Shown here: piece by piece, positions 14,224 through 22,500 of the stretch
How the letters are laid out: every line of letters begins with the position of its first letter
Numbering within the stretch: the first letter of the stretch is position 1
Assembly: GCA_964570285.1 (NCBI GenBank)
Contig: CAZMXP010000053.1
Span: 1-33,503 of the forward strand
Direction: 5' to 3'
Length of the DNA stretch: 33,503 nt
Source of the DNA: CAZMXP01 sp964570285
GTDB lineage: Bacteria; Planctomycetota; PLA2
The notes under the pieces: model-generated
What the model was told of the DNA's origin: nothing
What the model saw: only the letters and a program-made list of their open reading frames with translations
The model's database searches: none
Program-made: the position numbers and the translations under genes

Positions 14224-16518
14224 CTATCGTCCGGGCTTCGTGACTCCCTCGAGATCGCGCACGACATCCGCCTGGGTGTCGCGCAGCGCCTTGAAGCTGC
14301 GCACGGCGGTCTCGAAGGTCTGCCACTCGTGCATCAGGCGCGCGAGCCGGTCGAGGCCGTCGAGGACGCTCTGCCGCCGGGCGAGCGCCTCCGCGAGGGC
14401 GGCGTCGATGGCCTCCGGAAGGGTCTCGCGCGCGCCGGCCCGCGCGAGGGCGCGGTAGGCCGCCGGCGCGTGGTCGGCGGCGAGGCGATCGGCGAGATCG
14501 CACATCTCGACGAGCTTGGCGTAGCCGAGGCCGGTCCGGATCGCCTTCTCCTCCTGCGCCAGCCGCAGCGTCCGGTAGAGCGAGCCGCGGAAGCTCTGGC
14601 CGCTCCCGTCCCCCGCCTCGAGCAGGTGCGTCTCGTAGTAGGGGAGGATCTGCTCCGCGGTGCCGCTCTCGCCCCAGCGGTTGAAGACGTAGAGATTGAG
14701 CAGGTTCTGGACCTGCCGCGAGAGCGTGTCGAGGTCGTCGATGACGCGCGCCTGCGTCGCCTGCGCGCGGCCGGCCCAGCGGCGCAACTCCCCGGGCTCG
14801 GCGCGCGCCTCGGCGTGGCCGTCGAAGAGGGGATTGCCGGCGTGGTCGCGCGCGCGGGGGACCGCCTCGCGGAGCTCCTGCTGCCAGGCCTCGGCGAGCC
14901 GGGCCAGATCCTCGTCGGGGATCGCCTCGATGCGCGAGAGGGTGCGCGCGCGCTGCGCTTGGCCCGCGCTGTCCGTCGCGTCGATGCCGTACTGGACGAA
15001 CGAGCCCGCGCGCAGCGGATTGCCCTGGTCGTCGAGCAGGCGTGCCAGATCGATCACGGCGAGCGCGAGCAGCGCGTCGGCCCCCCCCTCCCCCGCGCTC
15101 CCCGGCGCGCGACGCAGGACGACCGCGTCGCCCCCCGACTCGCCGAGCACCACGGTCCGCTCCTTGCCTTCGCCGACGGTGTAGCGGAGCACCGTGCGGT
15201 CGATCCGGTAGTCGTCGCGCGCGGTGAAGGCGACGAGGACGACGCCTCCGGCGAGGCGCTCCGTGCGCGCGCCTGGAGTCAGCACCCGCACCACCGGCGG
15301 GTGGTCCTTCGCGACGCGGATCACGAAGGTGTCGGTCCCGGCGTCGTTCTCCTCGCCGTTGGCGCCGGAGAGCCGGAGGGCATAGCGCAGGTCGCGATCG
15401 ACGACGAGGTCGAGGGCGTAGGCGCGCGCACCCTCGGGCTCGAGGGGCCGGGGCTCCCCGCTGCCGAAGGAGACGCTCGCGCGGGCGAGGTCCATGTTCG
15501 TGCGCACGAGCAGGCGGATCGACGTTCCCTCCGGCACGCGCTGGTCGCCGCCGGTGAGCGTCTCGGGAGCCATCCCGAGATAGGGGGGGAAGGTGCACTG
15601 CATCTCGATGCCGAGCACCGCGGGGGGGCGGAGCGCGTCGATGCGATACTCCAGCGCGCGATCGTCGTCGCCCCCGGTCACCGTGAAGGAGTAGGAGGCC
15701 GCGACCAGCAGGCCGAACGCGAAGAGGGAGGGATCCTCCGCCGAAGGCGCGAGTTCGACGGTCTCGGGGTGGCCCGCGCCGCCATCGGCGCCGCGCTCCC
15801 AGAAGGTGAAGAGGACGCGTTCCGGGGCGCTCCCCTCCGCCCGGATCTGGATCGCGCACTCGCGTCCCAGCGTGATGCGGCGGCTCTCGCCCGGGGCCAT
15901 GTCCACCACGGCGAGGGTCGTGCGCCGCGGCCAGCTCACGTCGCTCAGCAGCACGGCGCGACGCAGGAAGATCGACGTCTCCGCGGGATGGGCGGTCGCC
16001 GACAGTCCCGCGAGCACCACGAGCAGCGCGGCGAGCGCGCCCCAGCGGGCGGGAATGCGGGCGACGGCGACGGCCGCGAAGGGGATGCTGCCCGCCATCG
16101 CGGCCGTCTGCTCGGCGACGAGGCGCATCAGCGCCGGCGACTCCTCGTTTTCCGGGTCCGCGACGGCGCGCTCGAACGCGAGGCTGCTCAGCAGGCGATC
16201 GGCCAACTCGGGGTGCGCCGCCTCGACGCGGCGCGCGAGAAGCGTGTCGCTGCTCGACGCGAGCAGCGGCCGGAAGAGGTGGCGCGCGGCGACGTAGGCG
16301 AGCCCCGCGAGCAGCAGCAGCAGGTAGAAGGCGCGTGCGCCCAGCGGGAGCCGCAGCGTGTAGTCGGCGGCGAACTGCACCCCGAGCATCAGCAGCGCGA
16401 GCACGACGAGGCGCGCGATCCCGTGGAGCAGCAGGAGCGCGCGCACGCGGCGGCGCAGCAGCGCGAGGCCCGCGCGCAGCGGGGCGACGACCTCCCTGAG
16501 TCCCGCCAAGGCGCTCAC
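14224..16518 (-). CDS. DUF4175-like membrane-anchored protein
   Basis: A 764-residue protein. Hydrophobic segments at about 27-49, 52-70 and 150-170 anchor it in the inner membrane. The remainder (about 185-760) lies mainly outside the cytoplasm and contains beta-sandwich-like stretches (around 190-470: ITLGRECAIQIRAEG, YSFTVTGGDDDRALEYRI, PPVVRVLTPGARTE) followed by a helical C-terminal region. This layout and the sequence around CTFPPYLGM match the DUF4175 family; no enzyme motif is seen. The start is GTG at 16518, overlapping the anti-sigma stop as GTGA, with GGAGG about 7 nt upstream. Together with the two coiled-coil genes downstream it probably forms an envelope complex; that role is inferred. 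Confidence 0.78.
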   Translation of the reverse strand: MSALAGLREVVAPLRAGLALLRRRVRALLLLHGIARLVVLALLMLGVQFAADYTLRLPLGARAFYLLLLLAGLAYVAARHLFRPLLASSSDTLLARRVEAAHPELADRLLSSLAFERAVADPENEESPALMRLVAEQTAAMAGSIPFAAVAVARIPARWGALAALLVVLAGLSATAHPAETSIFLRRAVLLSDVSWPRRTTLAVVDMAPGESRRITLGRECAIQIRAEGSAPERVLFTFWERGADGGAGHPETVELAPSAEDPSLFAFGLLVAASYSFTVTGGDDDRALEYRIDALRPPAVLGIEMQCTFPPYLGMAPETLTGGDQRVPEGTSIRLLVRTNMDLARASVSFGSGEPRPLEPEGARAYALDLVVDRDLRYALRLSGANGEENDAGTDTFVIRVAKDHPPVVRVLTPGARTERLAGGVVLVAFTARDDYRIDRTVLRYTVGEGKERTVVLGESGGDAVVLRRAPGSAGEGGADALLALAVIDLARLLDDQGNPLRAGSFVQYGIDATDSAGQAQRARTLSRIEAIPDEDLARLAEAWQQELREAVPRARDHAGNPLFDGHAEARAEPGELRRWAGRAQATQARVIDDLDTLSRQVQNLLNLYVFNRWGESGTAEQILPYYETHLLEAGDGSGQSFRGSLYRTLRLAQEEKAIRTGLGYAKLVEMCDLADRLAADHAPAAYRALARAGARETLPEAIDAALAEALARRQSVLDGLDRLARLMHEWQTFETAVRSFKALRDTQADVVRDLEGVTKPGR

Positions 16519-17528
16519 CGGCTCGCCTCCACGCGCACGCGCGTCCTCGGGTGCGAAACGAAAAGAGCCTCCCCGTCCGGGAGGGGATCGGGGAGGCTCA
16601 GTTCGAAGCTCAGCTCCGCACCGGGTGCGAGCGTCGTCGCCGTGTCGAAGCCCGCGGGGTTGGCGGGGTAGTCGTGGCCGCCGTAGCTGAGGTAGCAGAA
16701 GGGCCCGCCGCCGGTGGGGGGGGCGAGGAGGATCGGATCGGGCATGTCGCTCCGGAATACGACGCGGACGGTGTGTTCGTCGAGGATTCGCGCCGAGAGC
16801 GCGGGCCGGGTGAACCAGTCGCGCACGGGATGGCCGTAGGCGATGACTCTCCCGCCCCCGAGAGCCTCCCCCGGCCCGACCGTCAGCTCCCCGCAGCGCA
16901 CTTGCCCCTCCTCGACGAGCACCTTGAGGGTGTCGCGGCTCACATCGACGCTGAAGGCGGTCCCGGTGGTGACCACCTGCTGCCCGCAGGCCTCGACGGA
17001 AAACCCCCTCTGCGCGGCGTCGACCTGGAAAAAGACGCGGCCCGCCCGGAGGGCGAGCCGATTCGGACCCAGGGGCTCGATGGCGGCGGCGTCATCGAGC
17101 GTCAGCACGACTCCCGTCCCGACCGTCGCGCGCGAGACCCCCGTCGACTCCCACACCTGCGGGTTGCCGATGCGTGGCGCCAGGCGGCCGTGAAGGACCA
17201 CCGGCGGGGAGCGGTGCGCGGGGCGGGGGGCGAAGAGGGCGGCGAGGATCAGGCCCGCCGCCATCAGGGGCCGCCACCAGCGGCGCGCGAAGCCGGGGGG
17301 GGGCGCCTCCTCGAGGCGCGCCTCGATCCCACGCCAGAGGGAAGGGGAGGGCTCGAGGGAGGGGAGGGCGTCGTGGAGGGCGAGATGGTGCCGCACCTCC
17401 TCGAGTTCGCGCGCGCCCTGCCGTGCCTCCTCGGTAGACCCGAGAAGAGCCACGCGGATGCGCTCCATCTCCGGCGCCTCCAGCGCGCCGAGCGCGTAGC
17501 CGACGAGGTCGTCGTGCGTCGGTCTCAC
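16515..17528 (-). CDS. FecR-type anti-sigma factor
   Basis: A 337-residue single-pass membrane protein. The N-terminal cytoplasmic part (1-80) has the helical look of an anti-sigma domain, but the HxxxCxxC zinc motif is missing. A transmembrane segment at about 86-101 (RPLMAAGLILAALFA) precedes a FecR domain at about 155-240 (LRAGRVFFQV, VVTTGTAFSVDV, LKVLVEEGQVRC). A C-terminal extension of about 90 residues has no assignment. Such proteins hold an ECF sigma factor at the membrane and release it upon an envelope signal. GTG start at 17528 overlapping the sigma-factor stop (GTGA), which fits equimolar production of the two. Target: the sigma factor just upstream. Confidence 0.88.
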   Translation of the reverse strand: MRPTHDDLVGYALGALEAPEMERIRVALLGSTEEARQGARELEEVRHHLALHDALPSLEPSPSLWRGIEARLEEAPPPGFARRWWRPLMAAGLILAALFAPRPAHRSPPVVLHGRLAPRIGNPQVWESTGVSRATVGTGVVLTLDDAAAIEPLGPNRLALRAGRVFFQVDAAQRGFSVEACGQQVVTTGTAFSVDVSRDTLKVLVEEGQVRCGELTVGPGEALGGGRVIAYGHPVRDWFTRPALSARILDEHTVRVVFRSDMPDPILLAPPTGGGPFCYLSYGGHDYPANPAGFDTATTLAPGAELSFELSLPDPLPDGEALFVSHPRTRVRVEASR

Positions 17529-18112
17529 GGAGCCTGCTCCCTGTGCGAGGCCAACCGGTCGCGCAGCGTCTGCTCGGCGAGCGCGACGCGGCTCTTCACG
17601 GTGCCGACGGGGATTCCCGCGATCGCGGCGATCTCCGCGTAGGGGAGGCCGCGATAGCGCGCGAGCACGAAGACGAGGCGCAGCTTCTCCGACAGGCCCT
17701 CGACCGCGAGGCGCAGCCTCTCGGCCAGTTCGCGCGCCTCGGCCGCACCCTCAGGGGAGGGGCCGCGCTGCTCCGCGTCGAGGAGCAGCGCCCCGGGATC
17801 CTCCCCGCCCTGGGCGGAGTGGAAGGGGCGCAGCCTCTGCTTCTCGCGTTCGTTGAACCAGAAGTGCTTCGCGATCTGGAAGAGCCAGGTCGAGACCTTG
17901 CCGATGGGCCGGTAGCTCGCCCGCGCCCGCCAGACGCGCAGGAAGGTCTCCTGCAGGTAGTCCTCGCTCGCCGTGCGGTCAAAGCTCATCCGCCAGAAGA
18001 AGTTGAGCAGCGCGGGCGCATAGCGGGCGTACAGCACTTCAAATGCCCTCACGTCCCCGGATTGGATCCGGGCCATGAGCTCCTGCTCTTCGAGCACCGC
18101 CTGTTCGGCCAT
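17525..18112 (-). CDS. ECF-family RNA polymerase sigma factor
   Basis: A 195-residue sigma-70-family extracytoplasmic-function factor. Region 2 is at about 23-90 (YARYAPALLNFFW, EDYLQETFLRVWR, STWLFQIAKHFWFN) and region 4 at about 138-186 (LSEKLRLVFVLARYRGLPYAEIAAIAGIPVGTVKSRV), joined by a linker; region 3 is absent as usual. The ATG at 18112 is chosen because GGAG lies 6 nt upstream and homology begins just after; an in-frame ATG at 18160 would add 16 unsupported residues. First gene of an operon with FecR, DUF4175, two coiled-coil proteins and a QW-repeat protein, so it probably controls them. ECF factors often activate their own promoter; no clear ECF-type -35/-10 was recognised upstream. 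Confidence 0.93.
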   Translation of the reverse strand: MAEQAVLEEQELMARIQSGDVRAFEVLYARYAPALLNFFWRMSFDRTASEDYLQETFLRVWRARASYRPIGKVSTWLFQIAKHFWFNEREKQRLRPFHSAQGGEDPGALLLDAEQRGPSPEGAAEARELAERLRLAVEGLSEKLRLVFVLARYRGLPYAEIAAIAGIPVGTVKSRVALAEQTLRDRLASHREQAP

Positions 18113-18187
18113 CGGGTCTCCACACTCATGGTCGCAGACGACTCGACGCCTTGGATCCACAACCAGTCGGCCACACCCCTAGAACCG

Positions 18188-18242
18188 CCCCCGCCCCCCC
18201 CGGTTCGGTCGGTCCCCCCCATCCCCCCCGGCGCCCCCCCCC
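18188..18242 (-). promoter_or_regulatory. G-quadruplex-prone tract upstream of the sigma-factor operon
   Basis: On the minus strand five G-runs of 9, 7, 7, 8 and 5 bases lie within 55 nt, separated by short loops and one 12-nt loop. This far exceeds the usual four runs of three needed for a quadruplex. It starts 10 bp past the stop of the QW-repeat gene and lies 76-130 nt upstream of the sigma-factor ATG, so it could affect termination of the former, transcription of the latter, or the folding of its leader. The runs are seen; folding and function are inferred. Confidence 0.45.
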
Positions 18243-18251
18243 GGTCCCCGC

Positions 18252-19463
18252 CTATCGCTGGAAAATGGGGAGGTAGTGGTTGGGCACCTGCAGGATGATC
18301 GCCGCGACCGCCGTCGCGAAGTTCTCCCCGACGTGGTTGTCCCTCCAGTAGAAGCGCTCTTCGGCCCCCTGGCCCTCGCGCGCGCGACCCTTGTTCGACG
18401 ACCGCAGCAGGTCCTCGCTCACCATCGCGTACCAGCGCCTCCACTCCTCGCCGCCGCGCGTGTACATCGCCTGCGCGGCGTAGTAGTTGCCGTAGTAGTA
18501 GAAGTAGTGGTTGCCGTACTCGTTGCGCAGCATCGGGTACCAGCGCCACAGGTAGGCGAGGCACTGCTTGATCCGCGGCCGCACCTCGATGCCGTGCGCC
18601 TCGCAGTAGGCGTCGATGTCGCGGTCGCTGTAGAGTCCCGCCTGGTAGATCGTCGTCAGGCCCGCCGCGGTCAGCGCGAAGCTGTTGCGGTTGAAGGGCA
18701 CGTCCTGGTGCTGGTAGAGGAAGGCGCCGCGCTCCTCGTCGCGCGTGACCGCGGACTCCATCACGTACCGGAGGGCGCTGTCGATCGTCGCCTTCGGCAC
18801 CCGGATGCCGATGTTGCGCGCCTCGCGGAGCGCCACGACCTGGCAGACGGTGATCGACATGTCGGAGTCGCGCGCCAGCGGCGCGTAGCGCCAGCCGCCG
18901 GTCTGGTTCTGCGAGCGGTGCGTGAACTCCACCGCGCGGTCGAGGCAGGCGCGGAGCTGCGGCTGCCCGGTCATGCCGTAGACCTCGGCAAGGAAGAGCA
19001 GGCTCAGCGCGTGGCTGTACATGCGCGTGCCGTTCGCGGTGATGAAGCCGTTCTCGCTCACCTTGCTCATGACAAAGCGCAGCGCGTCCTCGACGACCTG
19101 CCCGTACGGGCCCTGCCCCGGCATGTGGCCGCCGCTCAGCATCGCCATCGCGGCCAGCGAGGTCACGCCGAGGTGGGGGAGCCCCTCGGGACCCTGGTTG
19201 CCGGGTTCGAGCCGGTAGCCGTCGTTGATCTTGAAGCCGATGCGCGCGTTCCAGCTTCCGTCGCGGTTCTGCTGGTCCTTGAGCCAGCGCAGCGCCCCGT
19301 CGACGACACGCTCGATCTCGCTCGTCATCAGCGTCGTGTCGGCTTCGAGACGCACCTCCTCCTGGGCGGAAGAGGGGCGGTCCCCGCCGAGCAGCGCCAT
19401 GGCCGCGAGCAGGGCGGCGGGGAGCGCGCAGATCGCCCGGCGGGCTGTCGGTCTACGTTGCAT
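18252..19463 (-). CDS. Secreted QW-repeat (squalene cyclase-like alpha/alpha-toroid) protein, copy 1
   Basis: A 403-residue protein with a signal peptide (about 1-33, ending SSA-QEE). QW-like motifs appear in WLKDQQNRDGSWNA and RSQNQTGGWRYAP, followed by DMSITVCQVVALREARNIG, typical of planctomycete prenyltransferase/squalene-oxidase-repeat proteins. No D-x-D-D motif is seen, so cyclase activity is doubtful. It shares with the protein at 9084-10199 the order GGW-Y-P, (S)ALTAAG/A, YYGNYYAAQA and a final YLPIFQR. The start ATG at 19463 has GAGG about 10 nt upstream and a TATACT box just before it, so it may be expressed separately from the propeller gene 53 bp upstream. The next gene downstream is the ECF sigma factor. 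Confidence 0.85.
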   Translation of the reverse strand: MQRRPTARRAICALPAALLAAMALLGGDRPSSAQEEVRLEADTTLMTSEIERVVDGALRWLKDQQNRDGSWNARIGFKINDGYRLEPGNQGPEGLPHLGVTSLAAMAMLSGGHMPGQGPYGQVVEDALRFVMSKVSENGFITANGTRMYSHALSLLFLAEVYGMTGQPQLRACLDRAVEFTHRSQNQTGGWRYAPLARDSDMSITVCQVVALREARNIGIRVPKATIDSALRYVMESAVTRDEERGAFLYQHQDVPFNRNSFALTAAGLTTIYQAGLYSDRDIDAYCEAHGIEVRPRIKQCLAYLWRWYPMLRNEYGNHYFYYYGNYYAAQAMYTRGGEEWRRWYAMVSEDLLRSSNKGRAREGQGAEERFYWRDNHVGENFATAVAAIILQVPNHYLPIFQR

Positions 19464-19476
19464 GGGCTGTTGCCTC

Positions 19477-19482
19477 AGTATA
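19477..19482 (-). promoter_or_regulatory. Possible -10 box TATACT for the QW-repeat gene
   Basis: TATACT differs from the TATAAT consensus by one base and stands out in this G+C-rich DNA. It ends 13 nt before the ATG, so a transcript starting 6-8 nt downstream would have a leader of only about 5-8 nt. No good -35 is seen. The same hexamer, also within the string CAGTATA on the plus strand, lies before moxR. Confidence 0.35.
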
Positions 19483-19516
19483 CGCGCGGAGAGCGTCGCA
19501 CGGGGACCCTCCCCTG

Positions 19517-22500
19517 CTACTTCGGCCCGAAAGCGTAGAGCACGTTAGAGGAGCCGGTCAGCAGGAGCACGCCGTTCTGGACGCGCGCCCACCATGCGTC
19601 CTCCCGCGGGGGCGGGGGGGCGGGCGCCAGCTCTTGCAGGCGCCGCTCCGCGATCGGATCGACGAGCAGGAGCCTCGGCGGGCGCGCCGCCCGGCGGCCG
19701 TGGTGCGTCAGCAGGAAGGCGAGGATCCCCTCGGAGTCGACGACCTGCACCTGCTCCTGCTCGGAGGCCGTCAGGTCGAGGTGGAACTTCGATTCCTCGA
19801 AGGGCGACTCGAAGCCGTAGAGGCGCGCGCGGAGATCCTGCAGCGGGCGCGTCACGAGCAGCAGAAGGCTCTCGTGCTCGATCTGGGGGTGCTCGAGCAC
19901 GGGACGCCCGTCGGCGATGTCGGCGAGGGTGAGGGGGCGCGGGGGGCCGAGCAGCGACCCGTCGCGCAGATCGAGCAGCGCCCGCTCGCGCGTGGTGTCC
20001 ACGGCGACGACCGTGCGCTCGAAGACGTCGGCGAGGACCAGCGAGCGCGTCTCCCCGTCCTGGGGGGGGCGGTAGCTCCAGAGCACGCCAGCCTCCGGGT
20101 CCACGAGCGCGATCCGGTAGGAGGGTTCCCAGACGCCCCGCGTGCTGATGTTCAGCCGCAGCGCGACGAGGGCGCGCCCGTCCGCGAGCAGCCGGGGACG
20201 GAAGGCGAGCCGCCCCTCGCCGAGCGCGATGCGGCTCTCGATCGCCCCGCTCGTCGCGTTGACCACCGTGAGCCGGCCGGGATTTTCGGAAAAGACGAGC
20301 AGTCGGTCCCGGTCGGCGATGGTGTTCCTGTGCACCACCATCTCGCCTGGGGAATCGACCGGGATGAGGAGCGTCCACAGGGCGGACCCGTCCGCCGGGT
20401 GGATCGCCGCGAGTCCGATGGGCCCCGGGGCGCCGCCGGCGCGGTAGATCGCGAAGATCTGGCCGTGGTTCTCGAGCAGGCTCACGCCGCGCCCCCGGTC
20501 CGGGATCGCCCGGCGCTCCAGCAGCTCTCCCGACGCGGCGTCGAAGAGCATCAGGTGGTTCTCCGTGATGCCGATCAGGCGCGAACCCGCGAACGCGAGG
20601 GGGCTGATCGGCTCGCGGTTGCCGAAGTCGAAGGTGACACGCGTCGCCCCCGTCTTGGCGTCGATCGCGAGGACCGAGGCGCCGAGCTTCACGACCACCG
20701 TGTCCCGCAGGGGTTCGGGTGTCGTCCCGAGCAGGTCGGGGATGTCGAGCAGCGCGTTCAGCTCGAAGGGGCGCATGAAGCGCTGCTCCAGCGGCGGCTC
20801 GAGATGGCGACGCAGCGCGCTGCGCGCGAGGGAGGCGTAGGGTTCGCGCTCGAGCGTCTCCCGCACGAGGTCGCGGGCCGGGACCTGCGCGCCATCCGCC
20901 CGGGGGAGGAGGGCGTCGCCATGGCGGTCGCGCAGCCGGAGCAGCGAGGCGAGCGCGGGGCCGGGCGAGCCGTAGGCGTCCAGCGCCTGCGCCATCCACC
21001 AGAGGGCGAGGGGGGCGCGGGGGGAGTCGGCGTGCTCGAGCAGGAATTCGCGCAGGTGCTGCACCGCGCGGTCGGGCATGCCGGCGCGGAGGCGCCGCTG
21101 CGCGAGGTCGAGCGCGGCCCCCTCGGCCGCCTCCGCGTTCGCGTAGAGCCGGAGGCCGCTCTCCAGCACCTCGAGGTCGCCCGTCTCCAGCGCGGTCGCG
21201 AAGAGCTGCGCGGCCCGCTTCTCGTAGGGTTCGTAGAGCTTGCGCCCCTCGCTCGCGAGGAGCCTGCGGATCTCGCGGTTGGCGAGCCGCGCGTCGGGGC
21301 CCGTCGCGTCGACTTCGAGGACCTGGTGCCATGCCGCCAGCGCGCGGCGCGCCTGCTTCATCTCGAGGAGGATCGTGGCCATCCGGCCGAGCGCCCAGCA
21401 GCGCAGCGCGGGGGCGCCCGCACCGGCATGGGATCCCGCGTGGCCCTTCTCGATCTCCCGCAGGTTGCGCAGGCGCCACTCGAGGTCCCCCCCCTGCGCC
21501 CGCGCCGCCAGCGTGTTCTCGAGATCGCGCCGGCCCTCGAGGCGGGCGCGCTCGTCCGGCGCGTTCCGGAAGGCCGACTCGAACTCGCCGGGGGCCTTGT
21601 CGGGCTCGCTCTCGAAGGTCTGCTCCGCGCGCCGCCAGAGGGCGCGGTAGTGTCCCTGCCGGCCGCGCTTCTCCGCGGCCGTCCATCCGTTCGCGACCGC
21701 GCGGCGGATCGCCTCGGTGTAGTGGCGGATCGCCTGGGAGACGCCTCCGGTCGCCAGGTGGAGGTCGCCGGCCGCGAGCAGCGAGGCGACGCCTTCCGTG
21801 TCGCGCCGCAGCCGCTCGTTCATCAGCGTCGCGACATCGTTGCCGTCGTAGCGCGCGACGATGGCCTCGTTTCCGGCGGCGATGAGCACGCCATCGCCCC
21901 ACACGAGGTGGCAGGCCTGGTCCTCCTCCTCGTCGGGGCCGCGCCGCGGGAAGTTCCCGAGCAGCTTCCCGCTGCGCGGGTCGATCTGCAGCACGCCGCC
22001 GTCGACGGGGATCCAGAGGCCGTCCTCGGCGAGAATGCCGCGGCCCACGGCGGCGATCTCCGGCGGCGTGAGCTGGGTCCACGCGACGCGACCCGCGACC
22101 GCGCCCCCCTGCGTGTCGCTCCTCAGCCAGAGGGCCGCCACCCCCCCGGCCCCCCCGACATAGACCCTCTCGCCGTCGGCGCCATGGAGGATGCGCGGCG
22201 CGAAGGGGAGCTCCGCCGGAGCCTGGCCCCTCCGCCACGGGAGGCTCCAGAGCAGGCGGCCGGTCGCGCGCTGGAACGAGACGATCGACGTGCCGTCCGT
22301 GGGTGCCACGATGACTTGGCCCCCCGGCTGGTCGGACGGCAGCAGCAGCGGCGGACCGTTGTCGAAGTGGGCCCAGCGGCGCGGGGCCTCGAACCAGAAG
22401 TAGGTGCTGGGGATCGGCTCGATCGGATAGCCGCTCGCCCACAGCGGGGTGCCGAGCAGCGCGTCCACGGCGGCGAAGATGCCCATGTTCGTGCCGAAGT

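Noticed and set aside
10994..14458. 1154-codon open frame on the plus strand opposite the coiled-coil gene
   Set aside because: It is the antiphase of a gene with a clear signal peptide and coiled-coil heptads. Its Leu/Arg/Ala-rich composition is the usual shadow in G+C-rich DNA, and it has no recognisable domain.
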